Source: Treponema vincentii F0403 (GTDB lineage: Bacteria; Spirochaetota; Spirochaetia; Treponematales; Treponemataceae). From it: DNA of 64,000 nt. The translations under genes and the position numbers were made by a program. Under the pieces are notes generated by a model that did no database searches, was not told the origin of the DNA, and worked only from the letters and a program-made list of their open reading frames with translations. How positions within the stretch are numbered: position 1 is the stretch's first letter; each line of letters opens with the position of its first letter. Shown here one piece after another: positions 17,925-26,419 of the stretch. The stretch spans positions 554,697 to 618,696 of the forward strand of contig NZ_KE332512.1 of NCBI RefSeq assembly GCF_000412995.1, written 5' to 3'.

Positions 17925-17973
17925 AGTATCCTTTTCTCCTTACTCAACTGATAATAACGGCTATAACGGCAAA

Positions 17974-18945
17974 CTAATTATCTAAGAAATAATCGCCTTT
18001 CATTTTTTGCAGCCAACGGGCTTTTTCTTGACTGAGGGTAATCATGAGTTTATTGTCCGGCTGGGTATTAGGGTCAATGGCCAAGGCGTTTTCCAAAGCC
18101 TCGTCAAAACCGGCGCTATCCTGCATCGGAACACAAAACGACTGCGCATAGAGGATATACACCGACGGACGCTGCCCGCCGCTCAATTCCAGAGCTTTCC
18201 GATATGCCTCTGCTGCCTTATCCGCACCGCCGCCGAGAGATTCAGGCGCCGCGGCATAAAAGGCTGCAAGCGTTTCCCAGATAGCCCCATCGTTAAACGC
18301 AGGACGAAGCTCTGCAGCCCGTTCGAGCATTGCAACTGCGCCCGGAACTGCAGAAAACGTATCGGTATCCATCGGATCAAGGGAGAATGCACCGAGGATA
18401 CCGCAAGCGGCCCAATAAAGCGATTCAACATCGACAGCTTTGCAGCGTGCAAGGAAAGCGGCGCCGGTATCTTCCGTATATTGAGCCATTGCTTCGGCAA
18501 AACCTTTATAAGCGCCGTTAAGGGATTCCATCACATACCCTGCTCCGCGCAGATAAAATTTTTTTGCCCGTAAATATTCAAGATTTTTTCTTTGGAACTG
18601 AGTTTCGGGAATATAGTCGGCGGGAGTTTGAACAAAGGCATTGGCGTACATAATATAGAGGGAGCCGGACATAACGGCCAGCCCGCGGTGTTTCGGGTTA
18701 CTGCGGTGCAGTATCTCGTATGTCTTTAACACGGTTGGAAATACTTCCGCAACCAACGTTATGTCATCTTCGCCGGTGAGGGCTGCGGCGGCATCAATTC
18801 CTCCCGAAGCATCGGGTTTCGACGCTGGGAAAGGGGCAAGAGTGTCTGCAATACCGTTGAAAGCCATCTGTTTAATGGAGCAACCGCTCAAAAGCAGGAA
18901 TATGAGCATTACGCAACCATACATTTTTTTCAGGTTTACATTCAT
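17974..18945 (-). CDS. TPR lipoprotein associated with the TRAP transporter (TatT type)
   Basis: 323 aa with a lipoprotein signal (MLIFLLLSGC, Cys22). The mature part is helical with Ala-rich TPR-like pairs, for example GGADKAAEAYRKALELSGG and DEALENALAIDPN. It matches the T-component of treponemal TPR-protein-associated TRAP systems, thought to form a trimer docking the binding protein. It precedes tatP by 49 bases and is likely cotranscribed with it. Confidence 0.88.
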   Translation of the reverse strand: MNVNLKKMYGCVMLIFLLLSGCSIKQMAFNGIADTLAPFPASKPDASGGIDAAAALTGEDDITLVAEVFPTVLKTYEILHRSNPKHRGLAVMSGSLYIMYANAFVQTPADYIPETQFQRKNLEYLRAKKFYLRGAGYVMESLNGAYKGFAEAMAQYTEDTGAAFLARCKAVDVESLYWAACGILGAFSLDPMDTDTFSAVPGAVAMLERAAELRPAFNDGAIWETLAAFYAAAPESLGGGADKAAEAYRKALELSGGQRPSVYILYAQSFCVPMQDSAGFDEALENALAIDPNTQPDNKLMITLSQEKARWLQKMKGDYFLDN

Positions 18946-18968
18946 CAGAAGTCTCTCCTTCTCTGCCT

Positions 18969-19226
18969 TTATTTAAGGGTTAATTCTTTTTGCCATTGAT
19001 GGATAAAAGCTTCATAAGCAGCGATAGTTGCAGAAAGTGCAATTTGTTGCACACAGCTCCGTCCTGTGGCATTATTACCATCCAAAATATACAACGAATC
19101 CAGTATACCCTGTATATCATCGATAGTGCAGCTTGTATCGGCAGCTCTCCGCCTGATGAGGAGGCGGGTTTCTTCATCGAAGACCTCTTGATATTTCTTC
19201 TCTTCCCAGTCGATACTCTCGGACAT
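18969..19226 (-). CDS. Small protein of unknown function upstream of tatT
   Basis: 85 aa from ATG at 19226. The sequence is polar and helical (SIDWEEKKYQEVFDEETRLLIRRR) with two Cys in the middle (TSCTIDDIQGILDSLY and RSCVQQIAL). No signal or membrane segment. It ends 23 bases before tatT, so it seems to head the TRAP operon. I do not recognise a named domain. The ribosome-binding site is weak. Confidence 0.65.
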   Translation of the reverse strand: MSESIDWEEKKYQEVFDEETRLLIRRRAADTSCTIDDIQGILDSLYILDGNNATGRSCVQQIALSATIAAYEAFIHQWQKELTLK

Positions 19227-19297
19227 AAGAACGATTATAGAATTTTTCACCGTTGAATGCAATATACCACGCGGCAAATGACATCAAACATATAGAA

Positions 19298-19393
19298 GGG
19301 CATCCCTAAAAACTCGATTGAATTTTTAGGGATGCCCTTAGAGTGTGAAACATTGAGCATAGTACCTCGATGCAAAGCATCAGAGGTGTTGAT
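19298..19393. repeat. Family B palindrome joined to family A hairpin
   Basis: GGGCATCCCTAAAAA and TTTTTAGGGATGCCC form a perfect 15-bp stem with a 10-nt loop (19298-19337). Next comes GTGTGAAACATTGAGCA, a CCTCGATGC/GCATCAGAGG hairpin, and GTGTTGATT (19342-19393). The second part matches 29660-29711. It lies between the upstream end of the TRAP operon and the 3' end of the symporter gene. Confidence 0.7.
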
Positions 19394-19417
19394 TCATGCG
19401 GAGCATTAGGCATTCAA

Positions 19418-20710
19418 TCAATTTGATGTCTGGTATCGTTCTTCCCGCCGTGAAACAATAAGCGTTCCGACAACATCACCTGTTACGTTGATGCAGGTTC
19501 TTCCCATATCAAGCAGTGCATCGATTCCGAGAATCATCGCATAGGCTGCCGCTACGGCAGAACCTTCAGTGAGTTTTAAACCGCAAGAGTCGAGCACCAT
19601 CAGCAGCATAATAGCTCCCGACCCCGGAACACCCGCAGTACCGACCGCTGCCAATGTTGCCGTAAGCACAACGGTAACCTGCTGTGAAATACTCAGCGGA
19701 GAGCCGATTGCATAGCCGATAAACATCGCGCAAACACCGAGGTAGATGGCGGTTCCATTCATATTTATTGTTGCGCCGAGCGGCAGTGTAAATGAAGAAA
19801 TACTGCGCGGAATCCCCAAATTTTCTTCCGCCACGCGCATGGTAACCGGCAACGTTCCCGATGACGAACGGGTTACAAAAGCGGTAATCATAATCTCGTG
19901 AATCTTTTTAAAAAAGGTTATCGGAGAAACCTTCGATGCGGTAAGAATAGCGCCGTACACCACAATCGTCTGTACTACAAAGCCGAGATAGGCACAGAGA
20001 GTAACCATTAAAAGAGGTCCTATCGCCTGCGGGCCTTGCTGGGCAAATACGATCGAAATTAAAACGAATACACCAATCGGTGCATATTGCATAATTCCGC
20101 CGACGATTTTATACATTGCCTCAGCCGCCCCGTTACAACCGTAAAACACCGTATCACCGCTTTTACGAAGTAACTCGTCTTTGGAACCACGGACAAAAGA
20201 AACAGCAAAACCGAATAGCATTGCAAATAATATGATGGGCAGCATATCTCCTTGAGCCAACGCCTCCATCGGATTGGTTGGGATCATTTTTAAGAGAATT
20301 TGATTCATTGCAGGCGCTTCGCTAATCTTCGCCTTTGCAGCTGCCGAACCGATGACCGAAAAACCGAAGCCAGGACGCAGCAGATTAGCAAACACAAGCC
20401 CGACGAATACGGCAAGCGCACTGGTTAATAAATAGTAGATAATGATTTTAATACCGATCCGTCCCAATTTTGCCGGTTCGATACTGGCCGAACCGCAGAT
20501 AATCGAAAACAGGACAACCGGTACGACAATCATTTTCAGCAGCCGGATAAATATATCACCGAAAAACTTCGTATAGGTAACGTAAGGCTGCACCGCATGG
20601 GGAAAGAAGCCGAGAATAATACCGGTAATTGCACCGAGTATAAGAGCAGCAAGAATTCGCTTTAAAAGATTGGAATCCAGATACAACCTTAATACATTTT
20701 TTCTCATCAT
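19418..20710 (-). CDS. Dicarboxylate/amino acid:cation symporter (DAACS family)
   Basis: 430-aa membrane protein of the GltP/DctA type. It shows the serine-rich re-entrant motif TRSSSGTLPVT, the substrate/Na+ motif GATINMNGTAIY, and the second hairpin AAVGTAGVPGSGAI. It imports glutamate/aspartate or C4-dicarboxylates with Na+ or H+. The exact substrate cannot be told. AAGGAGG precedes two adjacent ATG codons; the second has the better spacing. Suits an amino-acid-fermenting anaerobe. Confidence 0.94.
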   Translation of the reverse strand: MMRKNVLRLYLDSNLLKRILAALILGAITGIILGFFPHAVQPYVTYTKFFGDIFIRLLKMIVVPVVLFSIICGSASIEPAKLGRIGIKIIIYYLLTSALAVFVGLVFANLLRPGFGFSVIGSAAAKAKISEAPAMNQILLKMIPTNPMEALAQGDMLPIILFAMLFGFAVSFVRGSKDELLRKSGDTVFYGCNGAAEAMYKIVGGIMQYAPIGVFVLISIVFAQQGPQAIGPLLMVTLCAYLGFVVQTIVVYGAILTASKVSPITFFKKIHEIMITAFVTRSSSGTLPVTMRVAEENLGIPRSISSFTLPLGATINMNGTAIYLGVCAMFIGYAIGSPLSISQQVTVVLTATLAAVGTAGVPGSGAIMLLMVLDSCGLKLTEGSAVAAAYAMILGIDALLDMGRTCINVTGDVVGTLIVSRREERYQTSN

Positions 20711-20739
20711 GAGCCTCCTTTAATTACAACGGGATAGCT

Positions 20740-21045
20740 CTAAAAACGGAAGATGTGAGGTAAACAGCCTAAGCGGTACAGTGCGTAGGTTGAAGTCATA
20801 ATATAGAAAAAGTCACAGATGACATCTGCTATTGCACCAATGCCGCTTTGAACATGAAATGCACGGGCACATTTTCCGTCCAAAAAATCACTTACGGCAA
20901 TACCCAAGGATAAGCAGAGATAATAAATACCGCGGATAGTTCCCGTTGTTATTTCCATATAAGCAAAGACGGATAACGGTATTCTGGATAATGTTAAACA
21001 ATTAATCAGCACAAACGCTGCATATTTTTTTCCGGCAGTATACAT
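20740..21045 (-). CDS. Short CDP-alcohol phosphatidyltransferase, possibly truncated
   Basis: 101 aa. The complete CDP-alcohol phosphotransferase signature is visible: DG-KC-AR, 8 residues, G, 3, D, 3, D (in DFLDGKCARAFHV and GIGAIADVICD). Relatives such as PgsA are about 180-200 aa with more C-terminal helices. This protein stops soon after the motif (LPHIFRF), so it may be a truncated copy. A TetR-type operator lies directly upstream (21066-21093), which ties it to the neighbouring tetR. Confidence 0.75.
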   Translation of the reverse strand: MYTAGKKYAAFVLINCLTLSRIPLSVFAYMEITTGTIRGIYYLCLSLGIAVSDFLDGKCARAFHVQSGIGAIADVICDFFYIMTSTYALYRLGCLPHIFRF

Positions 21046-21065
21046 ATTTTATGTCCTTATTTTAT

Positions 21066-21093
21066 TGAATGAATATTATTTAATATTCATTCA
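21066..21093. promoter_or_regulatory. TetR operator copy 1 (upstream of CDP-alcohol transferase)
   Basis: TGAATGAATATT, 4 nt, AATATTCATTCA: a perfect 12+12 bp inverted repeat. An identical-arm copy precedes the tetR gene at 21732-21759. The pair implies one repressor controls both genes. It overlaps the probable promoter of the downstream gene. Confidence 0.85.
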
Positions 21094-21122
21094 TTTCTAC
21101 GCGCCAAAAATGAAGCTTCTCT

Positions 21123-21164
21123 CCGGTTAACGAGGCAACCTTATTTGGTTGCCGAAGTTATACC
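21123..21164. repeat. Family C hairpin at the tetR stop codon (copy 1)
   Basis: CCGGTTAACGAG, then GGCAACC-TTATTT-GGTTGCC, then GAAGTTATACC. The last codons and the TAA of tetR (21141) lie inside the element. A second copy with the same flanks is at 26218-26259. Confidence 0.7.
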
Positions 21165-21716
21165 TTTTATAAAGTACTGTACGAATGTCTGGAGCGTTTC
21201 GTTATATCCTTCAAACTCATGCCCGGTAACATGACAATCAATATAATAGATAAAGTCAAATACTTTTAATACTTTACCGATGAGATCAGGCGCGATTTTT
21301 TCTTTTTGCAATCGTTTAGAAACCGTTTCTTGTAAAAACCGATAAAATGAATTATTCTCTCTTCCGGTTTGTGAATAATAATAATCGTGCAACATTTTTG
21401 AAACGGAACCGTTATTCCACTCAATTAAAATATTATTGTTCATAATATTTTTAACCGTATATGCAAAAAACTGCCCAATAAGCTGTTCTATATCCCCTTC
21501 CCAATTAATTTCTTGTACAAACCGGTTCCTTACCGCTTCATTTTCAGCAATATACACTTCTAAAAAAATTGCTTGTTTTGAAGGATAATAATTGTAGAAC
21601 GATCCTACTGCTACCCCTGCCTTTTTTGCAATCTGTGCAATATTGGTATTTTTATAACCGTTTTTTAAAAATAAAAAATGGGCAGCGGATTGCAGCTTTT
21701 CTTTTTTATCATCCAT
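21141..21716 (-). CDS. TetR-family transcriptional repressor
   Basis: 191 aa. The N-terminal helix-turn-helix (AQIAKKAGVAVGSFYNYYPSKQAIF) is typical of TetR, followed by a helical ligand domain. The operator repeat 16 bases upstream of its start, with a second copy before the downstream CDP-alcohol transferase, suggests it represses both genes and responds to an unknown ligand, perhaps a lipid. The final codons are supplied by a dispersed hairpin element, so its C-terminus may differ from relatives. Confidence 0.92.
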   Translation of the reverse strand: MDDKKEKLQSAAHFLFLKNGYKNTNIAQIAKKAGVAVGSFYNYYPSKQAIFLEVYIAENEAVRNRFVQEINWEGDIEQLIGQFFAYTVKNIMNNNILIEWNNGSVSKMLHDYYYSQTGRENNSFYRFLQETVSKRLQKEKIAPDLIGKVLKVFDFIYYIDCHVTGHEFEGYNETLQTFVQYFIKGITSATK

Positions 21717-21731
21717 ATCGCGATACCATCC

Positions 21732-21759
21732 TGAATGAATATTTTATAATATTCATTCA
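21732..21759. promoter_or_regulatory. TetR operator copy 2 (autoregulatory)
   Basis: TGAATGAATATT-TTAT-AATATTCATTCA, arms identical to the copy at 21066-21093. Sits just upstream of the tetR start, so autoregulation is likely. Confidence 0.85.
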
Positions 21760-21799
21760 TAGTATAGTCATTATTGACGAATGTGTCAATAATAACGTA

Positions 21800-21842
21800 G
21801 GGCATCTTCTAAAAATCTATACCTGAGTTTTTAGAGATACCC
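21800..21842. repeat. Dispersed palindrome, family B (copy 3)
   Basis: GGGCATCTTCTAAAAA and TTTTTAGAGATACCC are near-perfect inverted arms. The stop codon of the XRE-like frame (21831-21833) is part of the right arm, so the element provides the end of that frame. Confidence 0.7.
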
Positions 21843-22025
21843 TGTCGATATTCCCATTCCAAGACTGTCAAGATAAGCTATCAAAGTTGAAATTTTGATA
21901 TCCTTGCGTTTTTCTATTTTTGAAACGGATGATTGCGTAAAATGTATCATTTCCGATTGATAAAAATTCAGCTTTGTTCCTCGTCTGCGCTCTGCGTCGG
22001 GATTGCTAATCATTACCAATAACAA
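21831..22025 (-). pseudogene. XRE/HTH regulator remnant
   Basis: 64 aa. FTQSSVSKIEKRKDIKISTLIAYL is part of a Cro/C1-type helix-turn-helix. Upstream residues are hard to place and the tail ends abruptly as GMGISTGYL inside a dispersed palindrome. XRE antitoxin-type proteins of this form usually run some residues further, so this is probably a truncated regulator. No partner gene is next to it. Confidence 0.55.
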
Positions 22026-22149
22026 ATGTCATACGCCAATATGATATTGCACACCTTTTTTTAGATTGGACAAAAGTGTACAATACGCATATCTGAATTG
22101 ATGGAAAGGAAAATGGTTGATGGGACAGCCGAATCGGCGAGGAGAATGT

Positions 22150-23100
22150 ATGAGTACACCGGTATTGTCGGTAAAAAATCTGGTTAAGCGGTATAAAGAA
22201 AAAATCGCATTGGATCATTTTAATTTGGATGTTGCAAAAGGAGAAGTGCTTGGGCTGTTGGGGCCGAACGGCTGCGGTAAGACAACAGCAATCAACTGCA
22301 TCCTTTCGCTGTTAAAGTACGATAAAGGTGAGATCAGGATTTTTGATGAGTCGATGCGTCCCGACGCTTTTGCAATAAAACGGAAAATCGGCCTTGTACC
22401 GCAGGAAGTATCCGTCTATTACGATTTTACCGTTAAACAAAACATCGACTATTTTTGCGGACTGTACATCGATAACAGAGCCGAACGAAAAAAACTGGTA
22501 AAGGAAGCAATCGACTTTGTCGGTCTTAACAACTACGAATCGTATAAAGCGAAAAAGCTATCCGGCGGATTATTACGGAGGCTCAATATTGCCTGCGGCA
22601 TTGCGCATAAGCCGGAACTCATTTTTTTGGACGAACCGACCGTTGCCGTCGATGCGCAGAGCAGAAACTTTATTCTTTCCGGTATCAGAAAGCTGGCGCA
22701 AAACGGCAGCACCATTGTGTACACCACGCACTACCTTGAAGAAGCGGAACAGCTCTGCGATCGGATGGTGATTATGGATAACGGGCGAGATATTGCAAAC
22801 GGTACCTTTGACGAGTTGAAAGACCTTATCCGCACCAGCGAAAAAGTTGTCGTTGAGTTTGTCGGTCTGCACGATACCGCTGACAGCATCATGGAAGCAT
22901 TGAAAACCATTCCGCACGTAACCGGCGTTGTACAAAACGGTTCGGAATGGCTAATCACCTTTGAAAACTCCATCAACAACTTAAACGAACTGATCCTCTT
23001 TATCAATAAACGGCAGCTCGCATATCGCAAGTTGTATTCCGAACGTCCCAGCCTCAGCGACATTTTCTTAGAGCTTACGGGAAAGGAGCTGCGGGACTGA
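22150..23100 (+). CDS. ABC-2 type exporter ATPase
   Basis: 316 aa from ATG at 22150 (AGGAGA, 5-nt spacer). Walker A is GPNGCGKTT, the Q-loop is GLVPQEVSVYY, the signature is LSGGLLRRL (slightly off LSGGQ), and Walker B is LIFLDEPTVAVD. A C-terminal extension after about 220 is usual for exporter ATPases of this class. It powers the two permeases that follow in overlapping frames (TGATG junction at 23100). Cargo unknown; drug or lipid/peptide export is usual for such systems. Confidence 0.93.
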   Translation: MSTPVLSVKNLVKRYKEKIALDHFNLDVAKGEVLGLLGPNGCGKTTAINCILSLLKYDKGEIRIFDESMRPDAFAIKRKIGLVPQEVSVYYDFTVKQNIDYFCGLYIDNRAERKKLVKEAIDFVGLNNYESYKAKKLSGGLLRRLNIACGIAHKPELIFLDEPTVAVDAQSRNFILSGIRKLAQNGSTIVYTTHYLEEAEQLCDRMVIMDNGRDIANGTFDELKDLIRTSEKVVVEFVGLHDTADSIMEALKTIPHVTGVVQNGSEWLITFENSINNLNELILFINKRQLAYRKLYSERPSLSDIFLELTGKELRD

Positions 23101-24155
23101 TGAATTTTTTACGCGAATTAAAGTACACGGCAATTTCGATGATCTCGACGGTGCAAGGAATGTTTTGGACAGTAGCATATCCGATCCTGTTATCGTCGCT
23201 ATTTTTTGTGATCTTCTCCGCCATCAGTACACGGGGATTAAGTACCGCTATAAACACCGGCGTTACCAAAACAAATCCCCATCGAGTCATCCTTAATTTT
23301 ATTCCGATAGTGCATGTTATCTCGATGGAACAGGATGCTGCCGATGCCGCTTTGCGCGAAGGCAGTATTCAAGTGTTTATCGCAGACGATTTATCGATCA
23401 GAATATACAAAGACGGTACCGCACAGACAATCGTTAAAAATATAGTAGAGCAGATAAAGCAAACCGATGCGCTCGGTATCCCGATAACGCCTTCCGTTTA
23501 CCGGAAACGGTTCATCGACAGTAAGGATGAACAAAACAATTCGATGATGATTTTATTCTACTCGCTTTTGGCGATGGTCTCCATTTACAGTATGTTCGGT
23601 GCAATATCCATCCCCGAACGCATGCAGGCAAATATTTCAAAATTAGCGGTAAGAATGTCCGCAGCGCCTATCAAGCGGTTCAGGATATATCTTGCCGGCG
23701 TTCTTTTCTTTGTCTGCTTTAACCTTGCATCGAATCTTTTATACATCGGCTATGTTATGCTTGTGTTAAAGATTAACCTCATCACGGATTTTGCGGTAAC
23801 GGTTCCGCTGTTGATGTATGCAAACCTATTCGGAACCGCTTTCGGTCTGTGCATCGGTTCAATTCCAAAACTGACGGTAAACACAAAAGTGATGATAGGT
23901 GTGTTCAGTTCGCTTTTTCTTTCTTTTTTATCGGGCATGATGAGCGTCAGTGTTAAAACCGCGTTGGATGCTTCGTTCCCACTTCTTAGCAAGATAAACC
24001 CCATCGCGCTTTTTACAGATACGTTATACAACATCAATATCCTGCACGAATACGATTTAGCGCCGTTATTTTTTATTGTGTACTCAGGATTTATCGCGCT
24101 GTTTTTAAGCATTGCATTCTTTAATGCGCGGGAGGTACAGTATGACAGTCTATAA
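23100..24155 (+). CDS. ABC-2 type exporter permease 1
   Basis: 351 aa. One N-terminal membrane helix, a large extracytoplasmic loop (about 40-150), then five helices from about 155: the ABC-2 permease layout. Its ATG overlaps the stop of the ATPase. Overlaps the next gene by 14 bases. Forms the membrane part with permease 2. Confidence 0.88.
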   Translation: MNFLRELKYTAISMISTVQGMFWTVAYPILLSSLFFVIFSAISTRGLSTAINTGVTKTNPHRVILNFIPIVHVISMEQDAADAALREGSIQVFIADDLSIRIYKDGTAQTIVKNIVEQIKQTDALGIPITPSVYRKRFIDSKDEQNNSMMILFYSLLAMVSIYSMFGAISIPERMQANISKLAVRMSAAPIKRFRIYLAGVLFFVCFNLASNLLYIGYVMLVLKINLITDFAVTVPLLMYANLFGTAFGLCIGSIPKLTVNTKVMIGVFSSLFLSFLSGMMSVSVKTALDASFPLLSKINPIALFTDTLYNINILHEYDLAPLFFIVYSGFIALFLSIAFFNAREVQYDSL

Positions 24156-25308
24156 GCATTTTTTGCAGATGATATGGCAGCGGAAAATCGGCACCGTCAT
24201 CTTTCTTGCTATCTTTTTGTCTCTGTGTTTTGTAAGGCTGCAGCCGGAAAGCAGGAATGCGCACGGTTTTTCCGAAACGCGGCTTACCGTTTGCATTGCA
24301 GATCAAGATCATTCACCGCTTTCGAAGCAGCTGACCGCCTATTTGCAAACAAAACACACGGTTACGCTTTTGGACGGTTCCGGTTTAAGCGATGAAGCGC
24401 TTTTGAAAAAAGTTAGGAAGGATATTTCCGTCGGTTTGATCGATGCGGAACTAATTATCTCCGAAGGGTTTGAACAGAAAACAGAATTAGGACAAAAAGG
24501 AATCATCAGCATTAAAGACGGCAGACGGGCGGCAGCGTTCTATATCGATTCACAGATACAAACCTTTTTACGCTTTGCACTTTCAACAAAGGAAGCAACG
24601 GGGGCTTTCGACTTTGAAAAAGTACGAAACGCGCTTGCGGTACGAACCGAGGTTATCAAGGTGAACCGAGAGGAAGACACATCGACTGCCGCAGGGCTTA
24701 AATATTTTTTCAATTTTCTGGGATGGGCGATATTCTCGTTGATTATCAATTCCATCGGCTGGGCGCTGTTTGAATTAAATAACGAGCGGCTGAGAATCCG
24801 CACGGCCGTTTCACCGGTGTCGAATATGCGGCTTGCCTTTGAAAATTTTGCTGCGCAGCTGACCGTCGTCGTCCTCCTTCTTGCGGTGTTAATTGCCTTT
24901 GCCGCACTGATATACCGGCAGACTATCCGCACCTTGCCGCTTGCAAGTTATACGCTGAACGCTGCCGTCTACGCAGCGGTGGTTTTAAGTGCGGTTTTTA
25001 TGCTGAACGCCGCGTTAAAAAAAGGTGCGGTAATGGGGATTGTCGGTACGGTGCTGCCTCTATCGCTTGCCTTTATTTCGGGGATTTTTTTGGAACAGGG
25101 ACTGCTGCCGAAAAGCATTACTACGCTCGCTCAAGTCTTTCCGACATACTATTATGTGCGTGCAAATAGTTTTACCGAACGGATGCTGCGCCCCGATTGG
25201 AATAATATCGGTATGCAGCTTTTGTTCCTGCTGTTGTACTTTACGCTTGGCGTTTATTTCAGCAAGCTGAACAGGGTGCGAAATAAAATCGAGTTTGTGC
25301 AGAAGTAG
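24142..25308 (+). CDS. ABC-2 type exporter permease 2
   Basis: 388 aa from ATG at 24142 (GGAGG, 6-nt spacer). Same layout as permease 1: N-terminal helix, large outer domain with QDHSPLSKQLTAYL, then a cluster of helices ending near the C-terminus. The last about 275 bp of this gene are repeated, in decayed form, at 29354-29760. Confidence 0.88.
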   Translation: MTVYKHFLQMIWQRKIGTVIFLAIFLSLCFVRLQPESRNAHGFSETRLTVCIADQDHSPLSKQLTAYLQTKHTVTLLDGSGLSDEALLKKVRKDISVGLIDAELIISEGFEQKTELGQKGIISIKDGRRAAAFYIDSQIQTFLRFALSTKEATGAFDFEKVRNALAVRTEVIKVNREEDTSTAAGLKYFFNFLGWAIFSLIINSIGWALFELNNERLRIRTAVSPVSNMRLAFENFAAQLTVVVLLLAVLIAFAALIYRQTIRTLPLASYTLNAAVYAAVVLSAVFMLNAALKKGAVMGIVGTVLPLSLAFISGIFLEQGLLPKSITTLAQVFPTYYYVRANSFTERMLRPDWNNIGMQLLFLLLYFTLGVYFSKLNRVRNKIEFVQK

Positions 25309-25369
25309 AGGGGGCTGTTTATACTGCGCCCTTTTGTCAATACAAAAAAATAATTTATTTAAGGTGTAT

Positions 25370-26115
25370 TTAAGCAACCATATTTCTATCCGGCTTTTCC
25401 GACCGGAAGCTTTGATACATATCATCGGGAACTTCATAATCAAGTCCCTGATGTAAGTGCACCGAATTATAATAGTTAAAATAATATCTAATTCATTCTT
25501 TTAATTCTCCCATTGTTTCATAGTATTTCAAATAAATATCTTCATATTTAAGGCTTCTCCACAGCCGTTCTATGCGGATGTTATCCAACGCTCTTCCCCG
25601 TCCGTCCATACTGATTTCAATACCATACTCAATAAGCACTGACGTAAAGACATCAGAAGTAAATTGTGCTCCCTGATCCGTATTGAAGATCGCGGGGCAG
25701 CCATACTGTTCAATCGTATCTCGCAAAAGCCGTGCATACTGTCCTGCATCCATCGTATTAAAGACCTGCCATGACAATACTTTCCGAGAATACGAGCCGA
25801 TTATCGCCATCAGATATACGTTCCCACTCGGCAGTTTGATATACGTAATGTCTGTCGACCATACCTGATTAGGGTAGCGGATACTCTTATTTTTCAGTAG
25901 ATATGGATATTTCTTATGCCGTTTACAGCTTTTTGACAGGTTTTTACCTGGAAATAATGCCATAAGTCCAAATCGGTTCATCACACGTCTGATTTGTTTC
26001 TCTGTTGCCTCTTCTCCTTGCCTTTTGATTTCTCGCCATATCTCTTGCGATACCCTTTTTCAGGATGTTCCAGCTGTATTGCTTTTATCTGCTTTAGCAG
26101 TTCAAAATCTTTCAT
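25370..26115 (-). pseudogene. IS3-family transposase OrfB remnant (frameshift and stop)
   Basis: The integrase (rve) core is clear: NQVWSTDITYIKL (first Asp), YGCPAIFNTDQGAQFTS (second Asp) and LDNIRIERLWRSLKYE (Glu). The N-terminal helper region MKDFELLKQIKAIQLEHPEK joins it only through a frameshift near 26050. An in-frame TGA at 25493 interrupts GELKE-x-IRYYFNYYNSV, after which reading continues to 25370. Relatives usually have Gly at the TGA, so this is a nonsense change and not selenocysteine. The insertion sequence is dead. Confidence 0.88.
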
Positions 26116-26121
26116 TAAAAT

Positions 26122-26259
26122 GCAGCAACTGAACAAAGTATAAACTTTGGAAGTTGCTACATTGATGCGCGATAGCGCATACGTTAATAAGCGATGTTTG
26201 CCGCAAGGCAAACTCGCCGGTTAACGAGGTAGCCTTATTGCGGCTGCCGAAGTTATACC
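26122..26259. repeat. Compound hairpin array inside the IS3 remnant
   Basis: Four hairpins in series: AGCAACT/AGTTGCT with an inner AAGT/ACTT, ATGCGC/GCGCAT, GTTTGCC/GGCAAAC, and the family C unit CCGGTTAACGAG-hairpin-GAAGTTATACC (26218-26259). It separates the OrfA start from OrfB and has replaced the middle of the IS. Confidence 0.75.
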
Positions 26260-26375
26260 TTGGGATGAACACTGTATTTTACCGACAACTGCTGTATTGT
26301 CGATTCTTCCCCTAATGCTTCAAGAGCTATCTTTACCTTGAACTCCTTGCTGAATGTTTGTCGGGTTTTATCCAT
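26253..26375 (-). pseudogene. IS3-family OrfA, N-terminal fragment
   Basis: 40 codons from ATG at 26375 with GGAG upstream: TRQTFSKEFKVKIALEALG then STIQQLSVKYSVHP, the helix-turn-helix start of IS3 OrfA. OrfA is normally about 90-110 aa. This copy ends as PKV-stop, where the hairpin array begins. Confidence 0.8.
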
Positions 26376-26419
26376 CTCGTTTTTTTCTCCTTCTTTTGCT
26401 CTGCTTTTTCCACCTTAAA

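Noticed and set aside
25493-25495. In-frame TGA in the IS3 transposase as a third selenocysteine codon
   Set aside because: The position is normally Gly in these transposases, the gene also has a frameshift, and the IS is broken. A nonsense mutation explains it.
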